Positions 43,803-55,092 of a stretch of 64,000 nucleotides of DNA are shown one piece after another. The notes under the pieces were generated by a model. The model was not told the DNA's origin, searched no databases, and saw only the letters and a program-made list of their open reading frames with translations. This DNA comes from Viola odorata (taxonomy: Eukaryota; Streptophyta; Magnoliopsida; Malpighiales; Violaceae). Where the stretch lies: NCBI GenBank assembly GCA_963691705.1, contig OY829542.1:25344579-25408578 (forward strand), given 5' to 3'. Position numbers and translations under genes: made by a program. Position 1 is the stretch's first letter; each line of letters starts with the position of its first letter.

Positions 43803-44193
43803 ATGGACGATCTCACTAGAAATTTTCTGATTTCCAAAGCCTTAACCCTCAAGAATCTCACTGAGGGTGACGTCAGCTTCCTAGAGAACATGCTGACGAA
43901 GACTGGTGAGGATATGCTGGAACTTCGGGGAATGATGACCCCTATTCAGGCCAGGATCGGGGGCCGCTACCATGGAGGACTTCAATCCCATCGGGAATGT
44001 CTCCAAGCTGGTTGTCGCCACCTGTCGCATTGAGGTAGCCATCGCCATGCTGCAGCAGAGGAAGGATCTGCTGAACTGCTGTCTGAAGAGCATGAGAAGC
44101 ACCTCTTCAAAGCTGACTACTATGGTGGACGCCTTGAGGGACATCCCTATTTTGCTGGTGGATGACGACAACGATGCCGGGTCTCGGGCTTGA
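43803..44193 (+). pseudogene. Antisense gene A4, second copy, one frameshift
   Basis: It starts MDDLTRNFLISKALTLKNL and follows the 129-residue protein of element F with few differences. One extra G in GGGGGCCGC near 43968 shifts the frame, and the rest continues from 43972 (MEDFNPIGNVSKLVVATC) to a stop at 44191-44193. Plus strand here means antisense to the reversed element. Confidence 0.7.
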
Positions 44194-44722
44194 AGGCTTG
44201 CCGCTGTGCCTTCTTGTTTGTTTTTTCCTTTATATGTATTATGTATGCGGACGTATATTCAGGCCGTCAGGCCATAATGAAACTCCTTTCCGTTCTTGGA
44301 CTTGTGATCTTTCTCCCCTTTTTAGGGCATTAGCCCTAGCTTCGATTGAGAGCTATGGCCAAGCCCAACTGAAAACGAGTCTGACACTTGTAAGACTTTT
44401 GCAGTATTTATTCTTCTTTATCTGCCAGATGGCAACGGTTGCTTAGGCAAACTGTTCTACTACTCACGTGCCGTCTCTTCAGTAATAACTGATTGGGCGG
44501 TTTTCCTGTGCTTCTTGATCATTGAGAAATCTCAACAGGCGTGATCAGAGAATTTTGAATTTGCCATTATGGTTGATCTTCTCAAGACGCATTAAATTAT
44601 CCTTCTCTCACTTGAGAAATTTGAAGAGTCTCACCATTTTATCTATTTATGGGGAGTTCTTCTCCTTTTTCCTACTCATCTTCTTCTTCATATTTTTCTG
44701 CTGCTACTGATTTTCATCTTTC

Positions 44723-45148
44723 ATGGTCAATTCTCATGATCAGGTTTCCGACGAGCGAGAATCTCACCCAACTCCTCCGACAACACCAGATTCTGACAAT
44801 CCTTCTTCGCCACCATACCGGAAGAGGTGATTGTCCCGCCATGGAGGTCGGAAGAGATCGAAGAAGAGAGCACATTCTGAAACCACTGGTTGGTTTTCTT
44901 CATTTTCAGCCCCTCCGTCCTGTAAGGGTAAAATTTTATTCCCTCCTGCTGACTGGTTTGAAGAGGAGATTCCTTTAGGCGATACCATCGTCAAGGCGGC
45001 CTCTTCAACTACAAAGGAGGAGTCCAAGCCATTGATGCTGAGCCCAGAGCGAAAGGTTGACAAATCCCCTCCTTTCGCTAATGAGGAGCTTCCACCCTCC
45101 GATGAGGAATATTGCTACTGGTCCTCTTATTGGCCTGACGAGGATTGA
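44723..45148 (+). pseudogene. Antisense gene A3, second copy
   Basis: It begins MVNSHDQVSDERESHPTPP, has the basic GGRKRSKKRAHSE segment and ends EEYCYWSSYWPDED. The only stop is TGA at 44828-44830, at the same codon as in element F, while the second F stop is a Trp codon here. Conservation of length, ends and residues between diverged copies argues that this was a real protein. Confidence 0.6.
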
Positions 45149-45332
45149 TTCCACCCTTGGCAATCCCTTGTAGATGCCGTATGGCTTATTGTTAAATGAA
45201 AGGATGGTTTGCCTTTTTAGTTTTGCATGCTCGGGCGTCAGCTCCTCTTTAGATGGCTATCGCTGAGAAAATGACTGTTGCTTCGACGTAACCGCTTGCA
45301 ACTGATTGTCAGTAACTACCCCCTCCAGAAGA

Positions 45333-45339
45333 TATAAAT
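45333..45339 (+). promoter_or_regulatory. TATA box of antisense gene A2 in copy G
   Basis: AGAAGATATAAATGCGTGG stands about 290 bases upstream of the ATG at 45627, identical in sequence and place to 20116-20122 of element F. Confidence 0.55.
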
Positions 45340-45626
45340 GCGTGGACATAAATATCCTTCTGAGGTATTTACACGTGTCACTTTTGCTTTGGGGCGTGTC
45401 CCGCTTTTACAGGTTGTTCACTTCTTGAACTCAGCCTTTAAAAGGGAGCAACTGCTCTCTTTTAATACTCTTTGCTTGTACTTCAAAATTTTCTCTTTCT
45501 CTCTCTAGATTCTTACTTCGAAGGGGTTCACGACCACCGTTTGCCGGCGCCGACGGTTTTTTCCACCGCCTTCTATTCAAAGTACTTCGCTTCTTTTTCC
45601 TCATATTTTCTTCTTGCTGATTCATT

Positions 45627-47050
45627 ATGAGTACCTCTAGGATACCCAAGGATTCTCAGTGGCCTCTGGCCACAAAGAGGTCTTTGAGAAGTCTCCATAA
45701 TTTCCAGCGGCCTATAGATTTAGAAATAGAGAGAACGCTTAGTGTTTTTGTTGATCAAGCAATTTTGGAGGCAGAACTGGAGGAAAATAGTATCCTTTTC
45801 CCTCCCGGTTACTCCGTTAGAATTCCTGATGCCGGCCATCGGCTTCATGACCCTCTATCGAGGGGCGATAGGATGGTATATTTTAGCATGTTCCTCTATG
45901 GCTTTCGCTTTCCCATCCAGCGATAAGGACGTTCCTCTGAACGTGAGGCCGCTTCAATCACTGCCACCATCTCTTCCGCCTGAACGTGAGGCTCTGATAT
46001 GGTTTGATAAGTTGCTTAGTCTGGAAATCAGCGTTCACACCCTCCTTCTGGCTTGCTGGATCGATATCAGAGCCTGCTTTAGACGTGAGTATCGTGTCAA
46101 TCTTTGACTTTCCGTATTAGTACTAACGCTGACGTTGTCTTGTGTTTTTACAGCAACTGATCCTAAGTACATTCCCGAGAGCGTTAGGAGGCGCCTAAAG
46201 AGGCTTCGAGATAGAGAAGCGGTCGCGGCTGTTAATATCGCCACCACTTCAGTTGCTCCTTCTGTTACCGTTTCGATTCCTCCCCAAACATCTTCAACCT
46301 CAGTTGACGAGGAAACCGACGCCATTTCGGTTGGCATTCCTGTCATATCAATCGCCGCTCCTCCTCCTCAGTCAGCTGTTCACAGGGCTCCCGCGAAAGG
46401 AAAGAAGAAGAGGAAGACAAGGAGCATTGCCACCCTCCGGCCACTAATTCCGCCTTCTTCGGACGCGGCCGGCTCTTCGGAAGCACCTGCCGCTAAGACG
46501 GTAACAGCTACTGCTTCCCGATACCTCTTGCGCTGCTTTTTCAATGCCTTTCTACCTTTTCTTTTGTTTTTCATTGTTTTTCTTCGTAGGTTACTTCTCG
46601 TGCCTCTACTCCTTCACTGTCGCGAGGCAATATGGACTTGAGGCGTGTTCTGACTCAACCAAGGAAGAGACAGAGGTCCACCGGAGCAGGTACGAGCCGG
46701 TCCTCAAGCCAAGCTGATGTCAGGTAGGGGCCTCAAATCGCCTTTGACTCTTTAGCACCTCCCTCAAGCCAGACCGGTAGCATTTTTGAGAACACAGCCA
46801 TGCCTAGGGCTTTTGAGACTTCTCCGTCTTTATTTGGCTCAGAAATGCCTCACTACTCCTCCAACGTGGTCTATACTGATGAGCTGTCGGGTTTCTCCTC
46901 CTATCAGCCCCAGGGATTACTCGTGCCCCAGGGAGGTTCCGCTTCCAACCAGCCTCCTTCTCCTGCCGCCGTGGTCTTTGTTCCTTCCGATGCTTCTATG
47001 CTTAAGCGCTTCGGGGAGGGGACGGTAGTGTCCAATCTTATGGCCGACGT
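45627..47050 (+). pseudogene. Chimeric antisense gene: A2 start fused to A1 end, copy G
   Basis: The start MSTSRIPKDSQWPLATKRSL is A2 exon 1, without the early stop of element F. It breaks off at MFLYGFRFPIQ. A short piece of A2 exon 2 (DVPLNVRPLQSLPPSLPPE) follows, then A1 exon 1 end (WFDKLLSLEISVHTLLLAC). A1 intron 1 (46085-46153, GTGAGT, TACTAAC, TTTTTACAG), exon 2 (TDPKYIPESVRRRLKRLRD), intron 2 (GTAACAG to TTCTTCGTAG at 46589) and part of exon 3 are intact, ending at the 47050 breakpoint. The deletions therefore joined two duplicated genes. Exon 3 has CAG codons where F has TAG. Confidence 0.65.
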
Positions 47051-48178
47051 ATTGTAAGGACGAATGTCTAGGGATATTTTACATCACTTCATCTTTTACC
47101 CTAATTTCTAGGGATCTTATTCTCTTGGTATTTGAAGCAACCGCCAGTTTGTAAAGGAGCAAGCTTTCCTCCTTGATTATTAATTAATCCTTCGGTTTCT
47201 TCTAATCCCTTTCCTTTTATTCCCTTTGTTGCATGATTATTACTATCTACTGTTCATATTATAGTATGAGTGGCTAAGTACCACCCTCTTAGTAAAAGGT
47301 GTTTCAAGGGTTGTAAGGTTCGGTTAGGAGGACTAATGCATGCTTAATATATTCTCTTGTTGCATATGGTTGTTTACCGTTTTAATCCCATGCTCATTTA
47401 GAAATGTCTAGGGCCTGATCAACTGTTTTCATTTCTGCAAGAGTAACGTCATTCTCTTAGTTATAACTGACGTGAATCCTTGAGATATTAGTAGACACCT
47501 AGTGAAAGTCATTGCGAGAGGTCTTTTGTCTAGGGGTAAACGGTCATTTAGGGTATGTAATGCGAGCGTGACGAACTGAGATGTCACGCCCTAGATCTGT
47601 CTCGCCTCCACTTCATGGGAATTTTGAGTAGTGCCTCCCCGCATTCATGCCTGGGAGGATGGCGAAACATCAAGGCCACCTCATATGTGGAAATGGGGGG
47701 TAGCTTCTACCTAAGAAGGTGAGCATGGGGCCTACGTGGAAACATGGCCCCTATAGTAGATCTGTACTTGAGTCTGGAATATTTTTGTACCAATGATTAA
47801 CTGACCTAGAAAGCAACCCGAGAACACCTTTTACTAAGAACTCTCCCTATCTGATTATTATCTGTTTCATTACTTTTCTTGCCCTCGAATTGCTTTTATA
47901 TATCTTGCCCTGGATTGTGCTTTACTTTCGTGCCCTGGATATCTCTCTTATTTAATTGTATTGTCAGCACTTGTTAGCTCCCGCTTGATTAATTCGTTAA
48001 TCAACATCAAACCCCCCTAGTGTTACTTTTACGTTTGGTTGCATTTGTTCCCTGTCATACGCTTAAATTGAATCATTATTCCTTCTATCTCTGTGGTTCG
48101 ACCCTATCTTGCCCTGTACACATTTACTTGTTCATTTAGGCATCAGGATAAATTTTAAGTACATTTGAGTGACGATCA
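47051..48178 (+). repeat. 5' LTR of element C, right fragment
   Basis: It matches the downstream two thirds of the element B LTRs (AACCGCC, GGTGTTTCAAGGGTTG, GAGGGTAGCTTC-like and TGTGGTTCGACCCTATCTTGCCC segments) in opposite orientation, and ends GACGATCA at 48178. Confidence 0.82.
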
Positions 48179-48183
48179 AATTT

Positions 48184-48201
48184 TTGCGCCGTTGTCGGGG
48201 A
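48184..48201 (+). promoter_or_regulatory. Primer-binding site of element C
   Basis: TTGCGCCGTTGTCGGGGA follows the LTR. It is the Athila-type PBS with TG to TT and C to T changes relative to the copies in element B. Confidence 0.8.
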
Positions 48202-48235
48202 TTGAACGGTACTAATTTGTTTCTTTTTATTTTGT

Positions 48236-49445
48236 ATGACCAGGAGATCTGCAGCAGATCTACTCCCCCTTGATCTCGAATTGAAAAGAACTAAAAGTGG
48301 ACTTCGGAGGTAAGCTAGAATTCCTTCTGCCTTGCGTAGAGGCATCCCTCATCCTGCCCTCGATAGACAACCTTTCAATCTAGATAACCAAGACCGTCAA
48401 TTCTACCAGGACCTAGCCTACCTTCATCAAGGTCCCGAAATACCGCCAATCCCTCATTTAGATATTCCAGCTATGGAGGACCCTAACAACAATGTGCGTC
48501 CCGAAGCCCCACCTCCACCACCTCCGAATCAGCAAACCATAGACCACCTCAATGCAGCCCTCAACATGTCCAGTAGCTGTATTGAATGACCTGCCGTCCC
48601 GCATTATTAGACCCTCAAATCTGCCGTCATGCACCATCTACCTACCCTTCGAGGTGTCCCCAAAGAAAGTGCCCTTCGTCGCCTTCAACAACTCCACTCA
48701 ATCTACGAGGCCATAAAACCTCCCAACGTTAGCATCGAGCAAGCAAAGTTGCGTGCTTTTATGTGGTCTCTCAAAGATGATGCCCTCGACTGGTATTATG
48801 ACCTCCCGCCGAGATCTATCCATTCTTGGGCGGAAATATCCCACGACCTTCACTGAGAAGTACTATCCAGCAGCTATTGCCAACACCACGCGCAAGCAGT
48901 TAGTATCCATAGTCCAGAGGAAAGAAGAGAATCTGGCCCAGTACTATGAGAGATATCTCAAGATGTAATCCATGTGCCCCTCGCACAATCTCAGCAAGCA
49001 CACCCTTATTCAGTATTTATGTGAAGGCCTCAAGGCTCATGACAAGGCCCTTCTAAATGCTGCTGCCAATGGCTCTCTTACTGCCCTCACCCCAGCTGCC
49101 GCAAAGGCCACTATTGAACTCATGGCCAAGAATGCCTCTTCTGAGGTTGGCACTAGTCAAGGTCAAGACGCCCAAGTTGCAGCCCTACAAAACCAACTGA
49201 CCTCCCTCACGGGAATGTTTCAGAATTTTATGTCAGGACAACTCGCACCAGTTAAGGCCTGCCAAATCTGTAATTTTATGGATCACCCCACGGATGCATG
49301 CCCCCATATTCTAGATGAAATCCAAGTGAATGTCGTTGGCCAGTATAATCAAGCCCCCTACGGCCAAAACTATAACCAGGGCTGGAAACAGCCGAATCCA
49401 AGTTGGGTTCCAAACCCTCAGCCATCGGGACCTAGCCAACAATAG
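48236..49445 (+). pseudogene. gag: Athila gag, element C
   Basis: It begins MTRRSAADLLPLDLELKRTK after the PBS; TAA at 48311-48313, TGA at 48587-48589, TAG near 48608 and a frameshift near 48840 interrupt it. Segments: DNQDRQFYQDLAYLHQGPE, MHHLPTLRGVPKESALRRLQ, DALDWYYDLPPRSIHSWAE, EKYYPAAIANTTRKQLVSI and LTALTPAAAKATIELMAKN. The zinc knuckle is CQICNFMDHPTDAC (C-x2-C-x4-H-x4-C), intact. It ends at TAG 49443-49445, where CAG is expected (QQ*NPYG). Gag forms the particle shell. Confidence 0.88.
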
Positions 49446-49634
49446 AATCCTTATGGAAATCATCCACCTCCTCTTAACATGCAGAACTTTAGACCCCGAC
49501 CATAGTATAATCAGTATCAAAGCCAGCCACCACAAGATCAGACTTTTATCATGCCCCCGAATTCAAATACTGCGATTCCCATTAATCCAGAACAGAAAAA
49601 GGAAATCGAGGAACTTTAGAAACACGTAAGTACC

Positions 49635-50843
49635 TTGATGGCTGGAATGAAGGAGCTGAAGAATCAAGGGAGATTTCCACCCCAGCCCGAAAACAATCCA
49701 AAGCACAATGTCTATGCAGTGACTTTACGAAGTGGAGCGAACTTGACACCTCCAGCAAATCCAGCCCCCGATATTGAGAACTCTCCAGAGTCTGAACTTA
49801 AGCCAAAACCTAGAGCAAAACTTTTGAAAGTCCCCAGACTTGTCGAGGTCACTGAAGAGAGAATCCTCTCTCCTAGAGGTTCACCAAGGAATGACCTCAA
49901 TCCACCTGAATTCACCCAGAAATACATTCACAAGATTCTTGAGCCCCCATTTCACCAAAGGTTGATCAAGTCTAAAAAGGAAAAGGAGGACCGTGATATC
50001 TTCGAAATGTTCAGCAAAGTGATTATCAACATTCCCCTTCTCCAGGCCATGAAAAACGTGCCACGTTATGCCAAGTTTCTGAAGCAACTATGCACCAACA
50101 AGAACAAATTTGCTGAAGTTAACAAAATCAGTGTAGGAGCAAACGCTTCTGCCCATATCCAGAGGAAGATACCCCCGAAATGTAAAAATCAAGGAATGTT
50201 CATCATTCCATGCCGAATCGGTACAATCGACATCGGGAAAGCGATGTGCGACTTAGGGGGCGGAATTAATGTCATGCCCTCGATCATCTAAGGCCTCAAA
50301 CCTCTTAGACCTACAAACCTTGCCATCCAGCTTGCCGACCGTTCTGTTATCTACCCCGAGGGGATCATCACCGATGTTTTGGTCCAAGTGGGTGAATTCT
50401 TATTCCCAGCTGATTTTTATGTTATCGCCATGGAAAATGAAGACTCCACCAAGTCTACTGATGTTCTTCTAGGTCGACCTTTTCTGGCCACTGCCCGGGC
50501 CAAGATTGACGTTCATGATGCGACCATCACCCTCGAGTTTGATGGGGAAATTATCAAGTTCAACATGCTAGAAGCCATGCGATACCCCTCTGAATTTTCC
50601 AGTGTTAATTATATTGATGTGATTGATCCTTCTGTTCAAGAAATTGATGCACTTCACTTTACTAACCCTTTACAATTTGCCCTTGACAGGAGTCTGACAC
50701 CATCTCTTCTAGATGTCGTGGCCTCGACATTTTCCACTCCACCTGAGCTACATTCCGTCGTCGCTGCCCTAGAAGAGTGTGCTATTATCCCATATGAGCC
50801 CCCAACGGTGTCTCCAAATTGCCAAGTTAGCTCCATCCATTGA
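49635..50843 (+). pseudogene. pro: Athila gag-pro linker and protease, element C
   Basis: The linker contains FTQKYIHKILEPPFHQRLIK and IFEMFSKVIINIPLLQAM. The protease site is AMCDLGGGINVMP, with D-L-G in place of D-S/T-G. TAA near 50289 follows SII. The second half (VQVGEFLFPADFYVIAMENE, LLGRPFLATARAKIDVHD) lies in a shifted frame from 50379. Element B aligns across both halves. Confidence 0.85.
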
Positions 50844-52575
50844 TCTGGCTCCAGCCCTCGAATTGAAGGAGTTGCCTTCCCATCTAAAGTATGCCTATCT
50901 AGGCCCCAATGACTCTCTGGCCGTTATTGTCTCCAACAAGCTCAACTTTTTTGAGGAATCCGCACTGATTTCCTTGCTGAAGGAATTCAGACAAGGCATA
51001 GGCTGGACCATAGTGGATATCAAGGGCTTGTCACCAGCACTATGCACTCATCGCATCCACTTGGAAGATGCTAGTAAGACCATTCGTCAACCTCAGCGCC
51101 GATTGAATCCTCCAATGATGGACGTAGTGAGGAAGGAAGTGCTGAAATTGCTTGATGCGGGAGTTATCTACCCCATCTCTGATAGCCCTTGGGTCAGTCC
51201 TATCTAGGTCGTGCCCAAGAAAACTGGTATCACCATTAACATCGGACAAGATGGTAAATCCATCCCCACCCGAATCCAGAATGGGTGGCGTGTGTGTATT
51301 GACTACCGCCGCTTGAATGCTGCCACCAGAAAAGATCATTTTCCCCTTCCCTTGATTAACCAAATGTTGGAACGTCTCGCGGCCAAGACTTATTATTGCT
51401 GTCTAGACGGTTATTCTGGTTTCCATCAGATCCCAATTGCCCCCGAAGACCAGGAGAAGACAACATTCACGTGTCCTTTCAGCACCTTTGCTTACAGATG
51501 TATGCCCTTCGGCTTGTGTAATGCCCCCGCCACCTTCCAGCAGTGCATGGTGAGCATTTTCTCTAAACTAGTCGAAGATGGTATCGAGGTCTTTGTGGAC
51601 GACTTCATGGTATATGGAAATTCTTTCTCAGAATGCCTTTCCAATTTAAAGAAGTGCTTAGAACGCTGCATAGAAACCGATCTTGTCTTGAATTTTGAGA
51701 AGTGCAATTTCATGGTAGATCGAGGCCTCATTCTGGACCATATTGTCTCAGCCAAGGGAATTGAGGTCGACAAGTCCAAGATAGAGGTGATTGAATCCCT
51801 GCCGTACACAGCATGTGTTCGCGATGTGCGATCGTTTCTAAGGCATACCGGTTTCTATAGACGGTTTATCAAAGATTTTTCCAAAAATGCCCAACCCATG
51901 TGCCGCCAACTCTAGAAGGAAGTTATTTTTGATTTTGATGAGAAATGCAAAGCCGCCTTCAAACTTCTCAAAAATAGACTTATCTCGGCCCCGATTATTT
52001 GTGCCCCCGATTGGTCCTTACCTTTCGAGGTCATGTGCGACGCTAGCAATCAAGCCCTCAGTGCCGTTTTGGGTCAGAAGAAAGACAAGGAGACTTATGT
52101 CATTTATTATGCCTCAAAGCTATTGGATCCAGCCCAGCAAAACTACACCACCACAGAGAAGGAAATCTTGGTAGTTGTTTATGCCCTCGACAAGTTCAGA
52201 CAACACCTTTTGGGGAACTATGTTATCGTGTACTCCGATCACTCGGCCTTGAAATGCTTGTTGACAAAGGCTGATGCAAAGGGTCGATTGATCCGTTGGA
52301 TCTTGTTGCTCCAAGAATTTAACATCTTGATCAAGGATAAGGCAGGAAGAGAAAATCTAGCGGCAGATCATCTCAGCAGACTTCCAGCCCAGGAAGATGA
52401 TTCGCTAGTGCCTATCCGTGACACTTTTCCAGACGAACAACTTTGTCTAGCCTATGCAGTCCAGTTTCCATGGTTCTCCGACATTGCTAATTTTTGTGCT
52501 ACTGGCACCTATCCAGCAGACTCCTCCCATTTCGAGTGCACCAGAATCAGAAGAGAAGGCAAATACTATATTTAG
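50844..52575 (+). pseudogene. pol: Athila reverse transcriptase and RNase H, element C
   Basis: RT runs from LKYAYLGPNDSLAVIVSNKL. It contains LLDAGVIYPISDSPWVSPI (then TAG 51205-51207 in place of Gln), GWRVCIDYRRLNAATRKDHF, GYSGFHQIPIAPEDQEKTTF, MPFGLCNAPATFQQCM and the catalytic VFVDDFMVYGNSF box. TAG at 51913-51915 follows MCRQL. RNase H shows MCDASNQALSAVLGQKK, YTTTEKEILVVVYALDKFR, YSDHSALKCLL and NLAADHLSRL. The segment ends TAG 52573-52575. Only one RNase H is present, as expected for Athila and unlike the Tat element. Confidence 0.9.
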
Positions 52576-53592
52576 GATAGCCCCTATTTGTGGAAGCACT
52601 ACTCAGATTAGATAATTCATCGTTGTGTGACCTCTTGAAATTTTGTCATTTTGAAGGAGGTCATTTCGCGGCCAAGAAAACTGCCCTCAAAGTTTTAGAA
52701 GTCGGTCTCTACTGGCCATCAATCTTCAAAGATATCTACTTATTTTGCGCTTCGTGCCCCCCGATGCCAAGTCACAGGGAATATCAGGGCCAGGAATCAG
52801 ATGCCTCTGACCAGTATCATTGTGTGTGAGATCTTCGATATCTGGGGCATAGATTTCATGGGCCCATTTCCAAGCTCATTTGGCCACGTCTATATCCTCC
52901 TTGCAGTGGATTATGTTTCAAAGTGGATCGAGGCCAAGACCACCAGAACAGATGATGCGAAGGTGGTTATAAACTTTCTGCGCTTTCATATCTTCACTAG
53001 ATTTGGTACACCTCGTGCCCTGGTCAGTGATCGAGGCACCCACTGTTGCAACCGTATCGTATCCGCATTTCTAAACAAGAATGGAGTCTACCATAGAACT
53101 TCCACAGCGTATCACCCTTAGACCAATGGTCAAGCTGAAGTGTCCAACCGAGAAATCAAGGCCATTTTGGAGAAGACAGACAATCAATCCCGAAAGGATT
53201 GGAGTCTAAAGCTAGACGATGCCTTATGGGCTTACCGAACAAATTTCAAGACCCCGATTGGTATGACTCCCTACAGACTCGTGTATAGCAAGTCGTGCCA
53301 TCTCCTAGTGGAGATAGAGCACAAGGCTTTCTGGGCCATTCAGAAAGTAAACACGGATCTAGGGTAGGCTAGTTAGCACAGGCACTTACAGATCTAAGAA
53401 TTTGAGGAATTGAGAGATGATGCTTATGAAAATGCCTTACTCTACAAGGGCAAGACCAAAGCTTACCACGATAAGCATCTCCGTCCCAAATCCTTTGTTG
53501 TTGGTCAGAAAGTGTTATTGTACAACTCTCATTTGCGATTATTTGCAGGAAAGCTCAAGTCTAAATGGACAGGACCTTTCTTGGTCAGATAG
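52576..53592 (+). pseudogene. pol: Athila integrase, element C
   Basis: The zinc region [19 protein letters not shown] is followed by [17 protein letters not shown]. The catalytic triad is D ([14 protein letters not shown]), D ([11 protein letters not shown]) and E ([14 protein letters not shown]). A TAG stands at 53119-53121 (YHP*TNGQ, Gln expected). Between 53366 and 53400 three Gln codons in a row have become TAG or TAA (DLG*AS*HRHLQI*EFEE). The C-terminal [20 protein letters not shown] then continues to 53590. Integrase core residues are intact but the frame is dead. Confidence 0.9.
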
Positions 53593-53663
53593 CCACCGGA
53601 GGCTAGGAAACTCCCGTTGGATGCTGCCATCGATGATTTTCTGGCCCCGAGCTAAACCACTCA

Positions 53664-53999
53664 GTGAAGGAAGTCCTCAAGGACATCCTTGTGTCCGAAT
53701 CAGAGCTTGAGGATGAGGAGGTCGTCGGCGCAGAGGAGAAGGAAGTCGATCAGATCGCCACCGGCAACGAGGAGGGTACTGGAGAGAGCGGTGAGGCCGA
53801 TGAAGAAGAAGATGACGATGCTGAGGCTCTTGAGGCCCAGAGAGTAGTAGAGAAAGAAGCCACTGAAAAGAAGAAAAGAGAGAAGGAGGTCGCAGCTAAA
53901 TTGACGGCGAAGAAGGGCAAGGCAAAGACTCCGGCCAGAGTGGAGCCGCCGATGGACAAGAAGCGAAAGCTGCCATCTTCCAGCAAGGTCAAGGCCTAG
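53664..53999 (+). CDS. Acidic/lysine-rich frame downstream of pol, element C
   Basis: The 111 residues start MKEVLKDILVSESELEDEEV. They contain a run of Glu/Asp (ADEEEDDDAEALEAQ) and then Lys/Ala-rich, histone-tail-like sequence (TAKKGKAKTPARVE, MDKKRKLPSSSKVKA). After the TAG at 53997 the frame stays open (TSKKARGPDTADVK) up to the insertion of element E at 54131. Athila elements often carry a third, envelope-position reading frame after pol. This frame is in that position, but I see no signal peptide or membrane segment in the part that remains. Confidence 0.45.
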   Translation: MKEVLKDILVSESELEDEEVVGAEEKEVDQIATGNEEGTGESGEADEEEDDDAEALEAQRVVEKEATEKKKREKEVAAKLTAKKGKAKTPARVEPPMDKKRKLPSSSKVKA

Positions 54000-55083
54000 A
54001 CCTCCAAGAAGGCTCGAGGTCCCGACACTGCAGATGTCAAGGTCCAGACGCCAGTTCCCCCTTCTGCCCCTCGAGCGAACCACACCCAGGTGACATCTGA
54101 CCTTTCTATTTTGCATGATTGGTTAGTTTTTGTTGATACCCGAATTTTCACGCCATTTTTATTTAATTTTAGCATTTCTGTTATTCAGCTAATTTACAGT
54201 CATTTTCAGTTGATTTAATGTCGCTAGCATTTTTAGGTGTTTCGTTGCATTTTTGCATCATCGTCAGCATCGTCAGCCTTCGAAATCGCATTTTTAATTT
54301 TTCGGCATGTATTTTCATTATTATTATCATTAATATTTTTAGCCTTAAAAATCACATTTTTAATTATCCGGCAGTCGTTTGCTAATTTTTTCTTCGTTTT
54401 AGGTCATCACATGAATTTTAGGATTTTTTATATTGTAGCACATTTTTTAGTATTTTTATTATTTTATTATTATTTTTATTCGAGCTTTTATTAGACCCGA
54501 GTAAGTCCACTCGGACCATAGCTTGACTTTAAAATGTTTTCCATCAACTAGTTGCGAGATTTTTTTCTGGTCGCAACGGTCTACAGCGATTCGTGTGATT
54601 TTTGGCGTAACGTTATTATTTTTCCGTTCAAACGTTTCGCGTTTTTGAACGCGAAAATAAACACGTTAAACGAAAAATTCTCGTCATTCGCTGTAGACGG
54701 TTAAACCCGTCATATTTTTCTCTACGCGACGGTACCTTCGGCTCAAAAAGTCAGAACGTTTGGTCGCGGGAACCGACTCGAGGCCATTTATATCTGATAA
54801 AATGCCATTTGATCAAGGCCATTGATCTGGTCAACCAAGGAAAGTCAACCAGATCAATGGCCCTTGATTAGATGTGCATAATGCACATGCACAGTGCCAA
54901 GGGAGTGCAGCGAAGCAGCCCACGCCCGAGCCACCTGCTCCCGTAGCTCCTGTCCCTCCGCCATCATCACCGCTAGCGCCCTAGCTCCGCCACATCACGC
55001 AGCCGTAGATCCGACGTCATCACAGCGACGTCATCACGGCCTCCACGCGCAGCACCCGCACCTCCTCCTCACGCGATCTTCGG

Positions 55084-55092
55084 CTATAAATA
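55084..55092 (+). promoter_or_regulatory. TATA box of the Ogre-like LTR
   Basis: TTCGGCTATAAATAGCCCCC is a strong plant TATA context, followed after about 60-110 bases by CTCTCTCCCTC-rich leader sequence. Confidence 0.7.

Larger units (their letters stand above)
42446..47050 (-). mobile_element. Tat/Retand-like fragment G, reversed, inside the LTR of element C
   Basis: It consists of a 3' LTR (42446-42962) plus the antisense-gene region, inverted relative to element F and clearly homologous to 15.4-22.9 kb of F. Its left end is a clean LTR terminus (TGATAAG). Its right end breaks within antisense gene A1 exon 3, after GGCCGACGT at 47050. No coding pol is present. Confidence 0.9.
42175..54130 (+). 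mobile_element. Athila-like Ty3/Gypsy element C, 3' end lost, nested insertions
   Basis: The 5' LTR starts TGATAGCATG at 42175, is interrupted by Tat copy G (42446-47050) and resumes to CGATCA at 48178. PBS, gag, protease, RT, RNase H, integrase and a post-pol frame follow. Element E begins at 54131 and removes the 3' part from the window. The element sits in D, and the bases before it are ATTCA, a candidate 5-bp target duplication. More than ten stops and several frameshifts disable it. Confidence 0.9.
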
